Notes under the pieces: model-generated
What the model was told of the DNA's origin: nothing
The model's input: the letters and a program-made list of their open reading frames with translations, nothing else
The model's database searches: none
Part shown: positions 1 to 7,862 of the stretch, in pieces
Layout of the letters: every line of letters starts with the position of its first letter
Position numbering within the stretch: position 1 is the first letter of the stretch
Program-made: the position numbers and the translations under genes
Assembly (NCBI GenBank): GCA_005888465.1
Contig: VAYJ01000052.1
Coordinates: 3,353-21,175, forward strand
Direction: 5' to 3'
Source: Actinomycetota bacterium
GTDB taxonomy: Bacteria; Actinomycetota; UBA4738
DNA: 17,823 nucleotides

Positions 1-2
1 TG

Positions 3-329
3 CTGGCGGGGCTCAGCCCCGAGGAATCGGCGAAGCTCTACCAGGAGTACTTCGAGTACACCACGTGGCTGCAGGAGAAGGGCTGGTTCCTGGGGGGCAA
101 CGCCCTGCAGCCGACCCCTTCGGCCACCTCGGTGCGTCTGCGCGAAGGGGATCGCCTGGTCACCGACGGGCCCTTCGCCGAGACGAAGGAGCAGCTCGGG
201 GGATACTACCTCGTCGAATGCGAGAGCCTGGACGACGCGATCGAGGCGGCGGCGAGGATCCCGAGCTCGAGGCTCGGGACGATCGAGGTGCGCCCCGTGA
301 TGGACGTCCCGGACCCGGGCGCGCCGTAG
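3..329 (+). CDS. DGPF/YCII-domain protein, C-terminal part (5' end outside window)
   Basis: The reading frame is open from the first bases of the window to a TAG at 327-329, giving 108 visible residues without the N-terminus. The family signature VTDGPFAETKEQLGGYYLVE is present, followed by an acidic helix (ESLDDAIEAAARIP) and the usual short end around EVRPVMDV. DGPF proteins are small ferredoxin-like-fold proteins related to YciI; their biochemical role is not settled. They are very often encoded next to ECF42-type sigma factors, and that is the arrangement here, since sigma-factor coding sequence follows in another frame directly after the stop. The two are probably co-transcribed. A metabolic or sensor role is unproven. 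Family assignment is strong; function is unknown. Confidence 0.9.
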   Translation: MAGLSPEESAKLYQEYFEYTTWLQEKGWFLGGNALQPTPSATSVRLREGDRLVTDGPFAETKEQLGGYYLVECESLDDAIEAAARIPSSRLGTIEVRPVMDVPDPGAP

Positions 330-1597
330 GGGGCGCCGACGCCGCGGCGATCGCGGACCGCCTGTTCCGTCAGGAGTCGGGGCGGGCGGTCGCGACCCTC
401 ATCAGGGTGTTGGGCGACTTCGACGTGGCCGAGGAGGCCGTGCAGGAGGCCTTCGCCGTCGCGTTGGAGCGCTGGCCGAGGACGGGCCTGCCGGACAACC
501 CGGGCGCGTGGATCACCACCACCGCGCGGAACAAGGCGATCGATCGGCTCCGGCGTGAGCGACGCATGGACGACAAGCGGCGGGAGCTGGAACGCATGGC
601 GCGTCTGGACGAGGGCCCCGATGGGTCGGCCGGAACCGCGGCGGTGAGCTCGATCCAGGACGACCGGCTGCAGCTCATGTTCACCTGCTGCCACCCGGCG
701 CTCGCTCCCGAGTCGCAGGTGGCCCTCACGCTTCGCACGCTGGGGGGGCTCACCACCGAGGAGATCGCGAGAGCCTTCGTCGTGCCGCTCCCGACGATGG
801 CGCAACGCCTCGTTCGCGCGAAGCGAAAGATCCGCGACGCGGCGATCCCCTTTCGGGTGCCGCCCGACCACCTGCTCCCCGAGCGGGTGCACGTGGTGCT
901 CGCGGTGATCTACCTCATCTTCAACGAGGGCTACAGCGCGACCACGTCGGAATCGGTGGTGCGTTCGGACCTCGCGGCCGAGGCGATCCGTCTCGGGCGG
1001 GTCCTGGCCGACCTGATGCCCGACGAGCCCGAGGCCCTGGGGCTCCTGGCGCTCATGCTCCTGCACGACTCGCGCCAAGCGACCCGGGTCGGCCCCGACG
1101 GCGGGCTTGTCCTGCTCGAGCACCAGGACAGGTCGCGATGGGATCGCACCGCGATCGAGGAGGGCACCGCGCTCCTCGAGCGAGCTCGCGGGCGCCGCCA
1201 GCCCGGCCCGTACCAGCTTCAGGCCGCCATCGCGGCGGAGCACGCCCTCGCCGCGCGCGCCGAGGACACGGACTGGCGCGCGATCGCCGTGCTCTACGCG
1301 GCGCTCTCGCGCATGACCCCCTCCCCGGTGGTCGACCTCAACCACGCCGTGGCAGTGGCGATGGCCGGCGATGTCGCGGCCGGGCTCGCGATGATGGATC
1401 GAACCCTCGCCTCGGGGGCCCTCGATGGCTACCACCTCATGCATTCCGCGCGGGCCGACCTGCTTCGCCGCGTCGGCCGGAACGAGGAAGCGGCGCGCTC
1501 TTACGTCAGGGCGCTCGAGCTCGCGACGAATCCGGTCGAGCGGGCATTCCTGGAGCGGCGACGGCGCGAGGCTCACGCGAGCGCGGCCGCTCCCTGA
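326..1597 (+). CDS. ECF42-type RNA polymerase sigma factor with C-terminal extension
   Basis: The protein has about 420 residues. Sigma region 2 (LGDFDVAEEAVQEAF, then NPGAWITTTARNKAIDRLRR) is followed by region 4 (LTLRTLGGLTTEEIARAF, then MAQRLVRAKRKIRDA). A long helical extension carries ERVHVVLAVIYLIFNEGYSA and GPYQLQAAIAA (near 1205-1237). That extension and the adjacent DGPF gene identify the ECF42-like group, whose extension takes the regulatory place of a separate anti-sigma factor. The start is unclear: homology begins immediately after the upstream TAG, but no ATG, GTG or TTG lies in frame there. The in-frame options are GTG at 65, ATG at 218 (both deep inside the upstream gene), CTG at 362, or GTG 407/TTG 410, which would cut into region 2. 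I place the 5' edge at 326, where GTA overlaps the upstream TAG, as the edge of homology only. The 3' end overlaps the convergent cyclase gene by 25 bp. Confidence 0.88.
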   Translation, partial: VGGADAAAIADRLFRQESGRAVATLIRVLGDFDVAEEAVQEAFAVALERWPRTGLPDNPGAWITTTARNKAIDRLRRERRMDDKRRELERMARLDEGPDGSAGTAAVSSIQDDRLQLMFTCCHPALAPESQVALTLRTLGGLTTEEIARAFVVPLPTMAQRLVRAKRKIRDAAIPFRVPPDHLLPERVHVVLAVIYLIFNEGYSATTSESVVRSDLAAEAIRLGRVLADLMPDEPEALGLLALMLLHDSRQATRVGPDGGLVLLEHQDRSRWDRTAIEEGTALLERARGRRQPGPYQLQAAIAAEHALAARAEDTDWRAIAVLYAALSRMTPSPVVDLNHAVAVAMAGDVAAGLAMMDRTLASGALDGYHLMHSARADLLRRVGRNEEAARSYVRALELATNPVERAFLERRRREAHASAAAP

Positions 1598-4500
1598 GCA
1601 CCCTCTCGCCGGGCGAACTCCGGCTCCTTGATCGCGTGGATCCAGTGCGCGGCCTCGAGCGTCGCGCGCGCCTCCTCGACGGCAGCCTCGCCACCCGCCG
1701 CGTCCGAGCCGAAGAGGGACCCGATCATCCACACTCTGGCGGCGACGGCGTTTCGCCAACCCGTCCTCCTCGAGGCCTCAAGCAGCCGCGTGTACCGCTC
1801 CAGGGCCCGGTCGCGATCGCCCTTGGCGAAGGCGACCGTCGCCTCCGCGAGGATGAGGTCCGTCGGCTCGGCGCTCTCGACCCACACCGATGGGTCATCG
1901 AGGATCCGTTCGGCGGCGGCGGGCTCGCCCATCGCGAGGATGACGCGGATCAGCTGGGCGGCCGTCCAGGCGATGAGGCTCCGCTCGCCGAGCTTCCGGC
2001 AGAGGTCGAGCGCCTCGCGCAGGTTGCGCTCGGCTTCGGGCAGCTCCTGACGGAGCCGGTGCACCTCGCCCACCTCGCCGAGCGCGCTTGCGAGCTCCCA
2101 GCGAGCGTCCAGGTCGCGGAAGATCCTCGTCGCCTCGCGCAGGTTCGGGAGCGCGAGGTCGAGCTGCCACGTCCTGCGCTGCGAGTTGCCGAGGCTCTCG
2201 CGGGCGACGCCGGTCGTGAACGCGTCGCCCATCGCTTCGCCGAGCTCGAGGGCCTGTTCCGCGAGCCGCAGGCACTCCTCCTCGTCCCCGACGGGCGAGA
2301 TGCACGACGTGAGCGCGATCAGCGCCCGGGCCTCCGCCCAGCGATCCTCGTGTGGGTTGGCACGAGCGGTCGCGAGCGCCTCCTCGAACATCGCGCGCGC
2401 GCTCACGAGGTCCGTTCGCCAGTAGGGCGCCCAGCCAGCCATGAGGAGCGTCCGTGCGAGCGTCCACGGGTCGTCCCGGCTGCGGGCCGCGGCGAGGGCC
2501 TTGTCGAAGAACTGGGTCGCCCGGTCGGGATCGGCCTCGAAGTTGAGCGCGAGGTCGCCCAGGAACCGGCACGCATGCGCCTGGACCCACGTGTCGTCGC
2601 CCCCCACGGCGAGCGCCTTCGTGAGCGTCGTCACGGCGCTGCGGTAGTCGCCAAGCCAATATCGGGCTTCGCCCATGAACGTGAGGATCTTCGCCTCGCG
2701 CTCTCCCCAGGTGTCCTCGGGCCCGGCGAGGGACAGCGCTCGTTCGTACAGGTCGAGGGCCTTGCGCGATTCCGTGCGCCGGCGCGCGACGTCGCCCGCC
2801 CGCGCGAGCGCCTCGACGGCGCGGTTGGGGAGCGTGCGGTCCTCCGGGTCGAGGTCGAGCGACATGCGCGCGGCCTGCTCGAGATGCCAGGCGACGACCC
2901 CTGGCCAGCGACCCGGCTCCTTGCGCTCGAGCCCGTCGGCCACCTGCAGGTGCAGCCGCAGGCGGTCGCGCTTGGCGAGGCTCTCGTAGGCGACGTCGCG
3001 GAGCATCTCGTGACGGAACCGCCACACGCCGGGCCGGAGCTCGTCGCGAACGAGCAGCTCCTCGTCCTCGAGGACGCGCAGCGTCTCGACGTTCGGCTCG
3101 GTGACGAGCGCCAGGTCCGAGAGGTCGAACGAGCTCCGCGAGAAGACCGACGCCTTGCGGACCATGTCGCGGGCCTCATCGGGGAGGTGGTCGATCCGGG
3201 ATGCCACCACCGCCTGGACGGTGGGCGGCAGCAGATGGCTGTGCCGCGCGCCGCTCACGTGCTCGGGGTGCTCCTGCATGAGCATCCCGGTGGTCTCCAC
3301 GATGAAGAACGGGTTCCCCCCGGTCTGCACGACGATCCGGTCGGCGGTCTCCTCGTCGATCTGCTCCCCCGCCGCCAGGGCGAGCTCCCTCGCCTCCTTC
3401 GATCCGAGAGGCTCCAGGCGAAGCGTGATCGCGTCCGAGAGACCGCCGCCCCACCCCGAGCGGTGGTCGAGCAGGTCGTCCCGCCCGACGCACACGACGA
3501 GCAACGGCAACCGCCGTCCCCGCCCGATCATCCCCTCGATCAGGTCGAGGAGCGCGGGCTGGGCCTCATGGACGTTCTCGAACACCATCACGACCGGACC
3601 GCGCGCGCTCAAGCCCTGGAGGTAGGCGAGGAGTCCCGCGCGGATCTCCGCGACCCGGTAGGGGCGCCCACCGCCCTCGGATCCGAGGTGGGCCTGCAGG
3701 CGCCCGAGGACCATCGACCATTCGTCCTCGGCGATGCCGTCGCCCGCGTCCGGCTCGATGCCGACCGTGAGGCCGACCCGTGAGAGCGTCTGGTCGACCT
3801 CGCCTGGGTCGACGACCGCCTCGACGCTTCGGCGGAGCGCCTCGAGCGTCTCCTTGGGCGAGGCGCCGTCACTCACGCCGATCTCACATCGGATCATCTC
3901 GCCGATGGGGGCGAACGTGACCTCCTCGCCGAAGGGGCTCGCCCGTCCGGTGAGGACCTTCACCTCGTCGGGGAGGCCCGCCAGGAGCTCGTCCACCAGG
4001 CGTGACTTGCCGATGCCCGCCTCGCCCAGGACGGTGAAGAGATGCGGGCGCGACGTCTCCTTCACCCGTTCGAACGCATCCGCGAGGAGGCTCAGCTCCC
4101 GCCGGCGGTTCACGAGCGGGATCGTTCGCCGCGTCGACCGGGGGGAGAGCGACACGACCGGCCAGGCCACGATGTCGTCGTAGAAGCCCTCCGCGGGGAT
4201 GCTTCGCTCCTCGCCGTACTCGACGGCCTCGCGGGTGAGCCGCCACGTGGTCTCCCCGACCAGGATCTGGTCCGGCTGCGCCGCCTCCTGCAGCCGCGCG
4301 GCCAGGTTCACCGCGGGCCCGGTCACGAGGAGCTGGTCGATCGGCCCCGATCCCGTCGCGACCGGGCCGGTGTTGATGCCCACGTGCACGCGCAGGGGCG
4401 TCGGCAGGCCGAGCGAGGAGGCGAGCCGGCTCACGCGGTCCCTGATCGAGAGCCCGGCCCGGACGGCTCGGAGCGCATCGTCCTCGTGCGCGTGCGGCAC

Positions 4501-4803
4501 GCCCCAGACCGCCATGACCGCGTCGCCGACGAACTTCTCCGCGCGACCGCGGAGCGACTCGAGCTCCTCCGAGACGGCACCGAAGAACGTCGCCGTCACC
4601 TGCCGGAACCGTTCCGGGTCCAGGCGCGTCGAGAGCTTCGTCGACCCGACGAGGTCGGCGAACATGACGGTGACCACCTTGCGCTCCTCGGTGGAGAGCG
4701 CAGCGACCGGGGCGCCGCAGTTCGGGCAGAAGCGCGCGTCCGCCGGCAGGGGCTCACCGCACCGGGCGCATGTCCCGAGCGACTCCTGCATGCGTCCAAG
4801 CAT
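1573..4803 (-). CDS. Zinc ribbon / class III nucleotide cyclase / P-loop ATPase / TPR signalling protein
   Basis: This 1076-residue protein starts with a zinc ribbon (Cys12, Cys15, Cys26, Cys29). A class III cyclase homology domain follows (about 43-200), with metal-binding Asp50 (FADLVGST) and Asp94 (KFVGDAVMAVWG), Lys90 at the adenine-specificity position, and transition-state residues Asn166 and Arg170 (VNLAAR). The second specificity position, normally Asp or Thr, is Leu159. A STAND-like ATPase occupies about 230-610, with Walker A GEAGIGKS (260-267), a degenerate Walker B FENVHEAQ (408-415), GGNPFFIVE and WRFRHEMLRDVAYESL. Residues from about 660 to the end are helical TPR-like repeats. 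The architecture is common in actinobacteria and Chloroflexi; it suggests cAMP synthesis or nucleotide sensing controlled by ligand or partner binding to the TPR part. Cyclase activity is inferred, not certain. The start at 4803 lies 30 bp after the VOC gene, and ATG at 4791 (Met5) is an alternative start. No membrane segment is seen. Confidence 0.9.
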   Translation of the reverse strand: MLGRMQESLGTCARCGEPLPADARFCPNCGAPVAALSTEERKVVTVMFADLVGSTKLSTRLDPERFRQVTATFFGAVSEELESLRGRAEKFVGDAVMAVWGVPHAHEDDALRAVRAGLSIRDRVSRLASSLGLPTPLRVHVGINTGPVATGSGPIDQLLVTGPAVNLAARLQEAAQPDQILVGETTWRLTREAVEYGEERSIPAEGFYDDIVAWPVVSLSPRSTRRTIPLVNRRRELSLLADAFERVKETSRPHLFTVLGEAGIGKSRLVDELLAGLPDEVKVLTGRASPFGEEVTFAPIGEMIRCEIGVSDGASPKETLEALRRSVEAVVDPGEVDQTLSRVGLTVGIEPDAGDGIAEDEWSMVLGRLQAHLGSEGGGRPYRVAEIRAGLLAYLQGLSARGPVVMVFENVHEAQPALLDLIEGMIGRGRRLPLLVVCVGRDDLLDHRSGWGGGLSDAITLRLEPLGSKEARELALAAGEQIDEETADRIVVQTGGNPFFIVETTGMLMQEHPEHVSGARHSHLLPPTVQAVVASRIDHLPDEARDMVRKASVFSRSSFDLSDLALVTEPNVETLRVLEDEELLVRDELRPGVWRFRHEMLRDVAYESLAKRDRLRLHLQVADGLERKEPGRWPGVVAWHLEQAARMSLDLDPEDRTLPNRAVEALARAGDVARRRTESRKALDLYERALSLAGPEDTWGEREAKILTFMGEARYWLGDYRSAVTTLTKALAVGGDDTWVQAHACRFLGDLALNFEADPDRATQFFDKALAAARSRDDPWTLARTLLMAGWAPYWRTDLVSARAMFEEALATARANPHEDRWAEARALIALTSCISPVGDEEECLRLAEQALELGEAMGDAFTTGVARESLGNSQRRTWQLDLALPNLREATRIFRDLDARWELASALGEVGEVHRLRQELPEAERNLREALDLCRKLGERSLIAWTAAQLIRVILAMGEPAAAERILDDPSVWVESAEPTDLILAEATVAFAKGDRDRALERYTRLLEASRRTGWRNAVAARVWMIGSLFGSDAAGGEAAVEEARATLEAAHWIHAIKEPEFARREGAQGAAALA

Positions 4804-4833
4804 AGTGACCGCCGGTGACGAGTCCGACGGCGC

Positions 4834-5208
4834 TCAGGTGGCGTATTCGATGAGCTGGAACTCGTTCCCGTCGGGATCGAGGAACGAGGAGAAGCGCGCG
4901 TAGCCCTCGACGTCGCCGTCGTGCGCCGACGCCATGCCGTTCGCCGCGAGCGCGACCTTCGCCCGGTCCAGGTCGCGCACCGAGAACACCGCGGTCGCCC
5001 CGCCTCGGGGCAGGGCCTGACCCTCGCCGACGGTGTGCAGCGCGAATCGGCGCCCACCAGCGTCGAACTCCGCCCAGCTGTCGGCGTCCTGCCGGATCAG
5101 GTCGAGGCCCAGGACGTCCCGGTAGAAGTCGACGGCGCGAGCCAGGTCGGCCACCCAATAGAAGACGAGGTCCAGTCGTTCGATGAAGCCGGGCGGTTGC
5201 TCGTTCAT
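4834..5208 (-). CDS. VOC-superfamily (glyoxalase/bleomycin-resistance fold) protein
   Basis: The protein has 124 residues and a single VOC module pair. A first strand is followed by VADLARAVDFYRDVLGLDLI, and the C-terminal end is SSFLDPDGNEFQLIEY, typical of the fold. The usual metal ligands are not all recognisable: the N-terminal His/Gln position is occupied by a hydrophobic residue near Leu14, and the usual C-terminal Glu is Gln118, while His58 remains. Classical metal-dependent glyoxalase or epimerase activity is therefore doubtful. The ATG overlaps the stop of the upstream biotin carboxylase gene (ATGA), so it is translationally coupled as the last member of the leucine-degradation cluster. 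That position suggests a helper role with an acyl-CoA or aldehyde intermediate, but I cannot name a substrate. Confidence 0.85.
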   Translation of the reverse strand: MNEQPPGFIERLDLVFYWVADLARAVDFYRDVLGLDLIRQDADSWAEFDAGGRRFALHTVGEGQALPRGGATAVFSVRDLDRAKVALAANGMASAHDGDVEGYARFSSFLDPDGNEFQLIEYAT

Positions 5209-6935
5209 GGGCGCTCCCCCTCCTCGCCGGCCGCACCGATCGTCGCGACGACCTCGCCGGCCTCCACGACCGAGCCGGGCACGACGCGAACCTCCCGCAC
5301 CGTCCCCGCGGCCGACGCCGAGACGTGGGTCTCCATCTTCATGGCCTCCAGGATGGCGACGGCGTCTCCCGGCGCGACGCGGTCGCCCTCCCGGACCAGC
5401 AAGCGAAGGATCGTCCCGTGCATCGGGGCAAGCACGGCGCGCCCGGATGCACCGCCGCCGGTATCGCCTCCCCCTGCCCGGATCGAGCCGGCCATCGCCG
5501 GGTTCCACAGGCGCGCGGACCGGCCCTCGACGATGAGGGTCGGGCCCTCGGGGCCTGTCGCCGCCGGGGCGAGCCCGTCGAGCGCGCCCCCCTGCACGGT
5601 CCGGGTGGTGTACGAGCCGTCGACCACCTCCGGGTGCGCGAGCAGCCGAAGGTGGGCGGGGATCGTCGTCGCCACGCCTTCGATCTCGTACTCCTCGAGC
5701 GCCCGGATCGCCCGCCGCCGGGCCTCCTCGCGCGTGGCGCCCCACACGACGAGCTTCGCGATCAGGCTGTCGTACGCGTCGGGGATGCGATCGCCCTCAG
5801 CGAACCCCGCGTCCACGCGCACCCCGGGCCCGCCGGGCTCGCGATACCGCTCGATCAGCCCTGGCGTGGGCGCGAACCCGCGCGATGGGTCTTCGGCATT
5901 GATCCGGCATTCGATCGCATGTCCGCGCGGGGCGAGCCGGCCGCCCGGCCGCACGTCGTCTTGGCCGAACCCGAGGGGCTCGCCCGCGGCGATCCGCAGC
6001 TGCGCCGCCACGAGGTCGAGCCCGAGCACCGCCTCGGTCACGCAGTGCTCGACCTGAAGGCGCGCGTTCACCTCGAGGAAGTAGAAGGCCCCGGAGTCGG
6101 CGTCGACGAGGAACTCGACCGTGCCGGCGTTCACGTAGCCGCACGCGTTCGCGACGACGACCGCGGCGTCGCCGATCCCCGCGGCGAAGTCCTGTGAGCA
6201 TGCGGGCGGGGTTTCCTCGATGAGCTTCTGGTGCCGGCGTTGCAGCGAGCACTCGCGGGCACCGAGCCACATCGCCGCGCCCGGGGCCTCGGAGAGGATT
6301 TGCACCTCCACGTGCTTGGGACGCGCCAGGTACCGCTCGAGGTAGACCTCGCCAACGCCGAACGCGGCGAGCGCCTCCCGCGACGCCGCCTCGAACGCCG
6401 CGGGCGCGTCGTCGGCGCCGGCGGCCACACGGAGCCCCCGGCCGCCGCCGCCGGCCACGGCCTTGATGGCCACGGGATAACCGAACCTGCCGCCGAACGC
6501 ATCGACGTCGGCGGGACTGACCGCCGGCTCGAGCGTTCCCGGGACGGGCGGGACGCCCGCATCCGTCGCCAGTCGCCGGGCTTGCAGCTTGTCGCCCGCC
6601 GCGCGAAGGACCTCTGGGGACGGTCCGACCCACACGAGCGACGCGGCACGGATGGCCTCCGCGGCGTCCGCGCGCTCCGAGAGGAACCCGTAGCCCGGAT
6701 GGACCGCCTCGCAGCCGCGTTGCCGGGCTGCATCGACGATGGCCTCGACGTCCAGATAGGTCTCGCCGGGAGCGACGCCCGGCAGGCGAACGACCTCGTC
6801 GGCCAGCCGGACATGCAGGGCGGCGGCGTCCGCGTCCGAGTGGACCGCCACCGTTCGGATGCCGAGCTCCCGGCAGGTGCGGATCACGCGCACGGCGATC
6901 TCGCCCCGATTCGCGACCATCACGCGGTTGAACAT
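5205..6935 (-). CDS. liuD: Biotin carboxylase/BCCP fusion, acyl-CoA carboxylase alpha subunit (probably methylcrotonyl-CoA)
   Basis: The protein has 576 residues. The biotin carboxylase part (about 1-450) contains VMVANRGEIAVRVIRTCRELG, the ATP-grasp glycine loop GGGGRGLRV (162-170), KHVEVQIL, and Glu288/Asn290/Arg292 in FLEVNARLQVEH. A Gly/Ala-rich linker leads to a biotinyl domain (about 498-570) with AILEAMKMETHV, so Lys533 is the biotinylated residue. It would carboxylate its own biotin with ATP and bicarbonate and pass CO2 to the beta subunit encoded at 8637-10172. At 576 residues it is shorter than typical methylcrotonyl-CoA carboxylase alpha chains of about 650, and there is little room for the BT domain between the two parts. 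The usual EHPVTE reads EHCVTE. It starts one base after the HMG-CoA lyase stop, with GAGG five bases before the ATG. The substrate is inferred from the neighbours; propionyl- or acetyl-CoA is possible. Confidence 0.9.
   Translation of the reverse strand: MFNRVMVANRGEIAVRVIRTCRELGIRTVAVHSDADAAALHVRLADEVVRLPGVAPGETYLDVEAIVDAARQRGCEAVHPGYGFLSERADAAEAIRAASLVWVGPSPEVLRAAGDKLQARRLATDAGVPPVPGTLEPAVSPADVDAFGGRFGYPVAIKAVAGGGGRGLRVAAGADDAPAAFEAASREALAAFGVGEVYLERYLARPKHVEVQILSEAPGAAMWLGARECSLQRRHQKLIEETPPACSQDFAAGIGDAAVVVANACGYVNAGTVEFLVDADSGAFYFLEVNARLQVEHCVTEAVLGLDLVAAQLRIAAGEPLGFGQDDVRPGGRLAPRGHAIECRINAEDPSRGFAPTPGLIERYREPGGPGVRVDAGFAEGDRIPDAYDSLIAKLVVWGATREEARRRAIRALEEYEIEGVATTIPAHLRLLAHPEVVDGSYTTRTVQGGALDGLAPAATGPEGPTLIVEGRSARLWNPAMAGSIRAGGGDTGGGASGRAVLAPMHGTILRLLVREGDRVAPGDAVAILEAMKMETHVSASAAGTVREVRVVPGSVVEAGEVVATIGAAGEEGERP
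5215..5225 (-). promoter_or_regulatory. Strong Shine-Dalgarno for the VOC gene inside the carboxylase 3' end
   Basis: On the minus strand the last codons of the biotin carboxylase gene read GAGGAGGGGGA, containing AGGAGG. The purine run ends six bases before the VOC ATG at 5208. Together with the ATGA overlap this fixes the VOC start and supports efficient, coupled translation. Confidence 0.65.
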
Positions 6936-7862
6936 CTAGGCCTCGCCCTCGGCCGGGGCCCTGCCGAGGTGCCCGGGGAGCTCGCGCCCGACCAGCTCTC
7001 CGGCCAGGCGCGCGGCCGCCGCTAGCTTCCCGAGGTCCACGCCGACCTCGATCCCCATGCCGAGCAGCATGGCCGCCAGATCCTCGGTGGCCACGTTGCC
7101 GTTCACGCCCGGCGCGAACGGCGACCCGCCCATCCCCCCGATGCTCGCGTCGAACTCCCCGACACCCGCCTGCAACGCGGCGAGCACGTTCGCCATCGCC
7201 GTGCCCCGGGTGTCGTGGAAGTGTAGGTTCAGCCGCACGCCCGTGACGCGCTCGGCGAGCGCGGCCAACAGATCCCAGACGCGCGTGGGCGTCGCCATCC
7301 CCGTCGTGTCCCCGAGCGACACGCCGGCGGCTCCGAGCTCGGCCAGCCGCTCGACGGCGCGGACCACCTCCGCGGTGCTCGCGGGGTCCCCGTACGGATC
7401 GCCGAACGCCGCGGAGAGCGAGACCTCCACCGGGATGCCCGCCGCGCTCCCCACCGCGATCACGTCCGCGACGTCGCCCATGGACTCCTCGACGCCCTTG
7501 CCCACGTTCTTCCGGTTGTAGCCGTCCGACGCCGAGACGAACGCCTGCAGCGCGCCGAACCCGCCGGCGGCAACCGCCGCCTCGGCGCCACGACGGTTGG
7601 GGACGAGCGCCGAGTAGCGGACGCCGTCCCTCGTTCGGACCCGCGACCACACGTCGCCGGCGCCCGCCATCGCTGGCACGCGGGTCTCCGAGACGAACGA
7701 GACCACCTCGATCTTGCGCAAGCCCGCGTCCGCGAGCGTGTCGATCAGCGTGGCGCGCGATGCCGGCGGGAGCGGCGCTTCCGCCTGGAGGCCGTCGCGA
7801 GGGCCGACCTCCCGGATGACGACGGAGGCCGGGAGCGCCGGCCGGATCACCTGCCCTTCCAC
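6936..7862 (-). CDS. mvaB: HMG-CoA lyase family protein (HMGL-like TIM barrel) with Ser at the catalytic Cys position
   Basis: The protein has 308 residues and covers a full HMG-CoA lyase barrel, which would cleave HMG-CoA to acetoacetate and acetyl-CoA as the last step of leucine breakdown. Visible motifs are REVGPRDGLQAE (Arg22, Asp23), KIEVVSFVSE, LGDTTGMATP, LHFHDTRG (His214, His216) and GNVATEDL (Asn256, Glu260). These align with human HMGCL at a constant offset of 19. At the same offset the catalytic loop GGCPYA reads GGSPFA, putting Ser247 where human Cys266 lies. The lyase may therefore be weak or act on another substrate. The GTG start at 7862 gives a 16-bp overlap with the hydratase gene; GTG at 7850 (residue 5) would give a GTGA 4-bp overlap like others here and may be the true start. 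The paralogous gene name liuE also fits the context. Confidence 0.87.
   Translation of the reverse strand: MEGQVIRPALPASVVIREVGPRDGLQAEAPLPPASRATLIDTLADAGLRKIEVVSFVSETRVPAMAGAGDVWSRVRTRDGVRYSALVPNRRGAEAAVAAGGFGALQAFVSASDGYNRKNVGKGVEESMGDVADVIAVGSAAGIPVEVSLSAAFGDPYGDPASTAEVVRAVERLAELGAAGVSLGDTTGMATPTRVWDLLAALAERVTGVRLNLHFHDTRGTAMANVLAALQAGVGEFDASIGGMGGSPFAPGVNGNVATEDLAAMLLGMGIEVGVDLGKLAAAARLAGELVGRELPGHLGRAPAEGEA

Noticed and set aside
65..328. N-terminal extension of the sigma factor from GTG 65
   Set aside because: The translated extension is low-complexity and overlaps the DGPF frame, which has a real family motif. Only the part after about 326 shows homology.
1138..3783. Long open frame of 881 codons on the plus strand, antisense to the cyclase gene
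   Set aside because: It is rich in Arg, Gly, Pro and Ala with no domain motif and mirrors the codons of the real minus-strand gene. Such frames are usual in GC-rich DNA.
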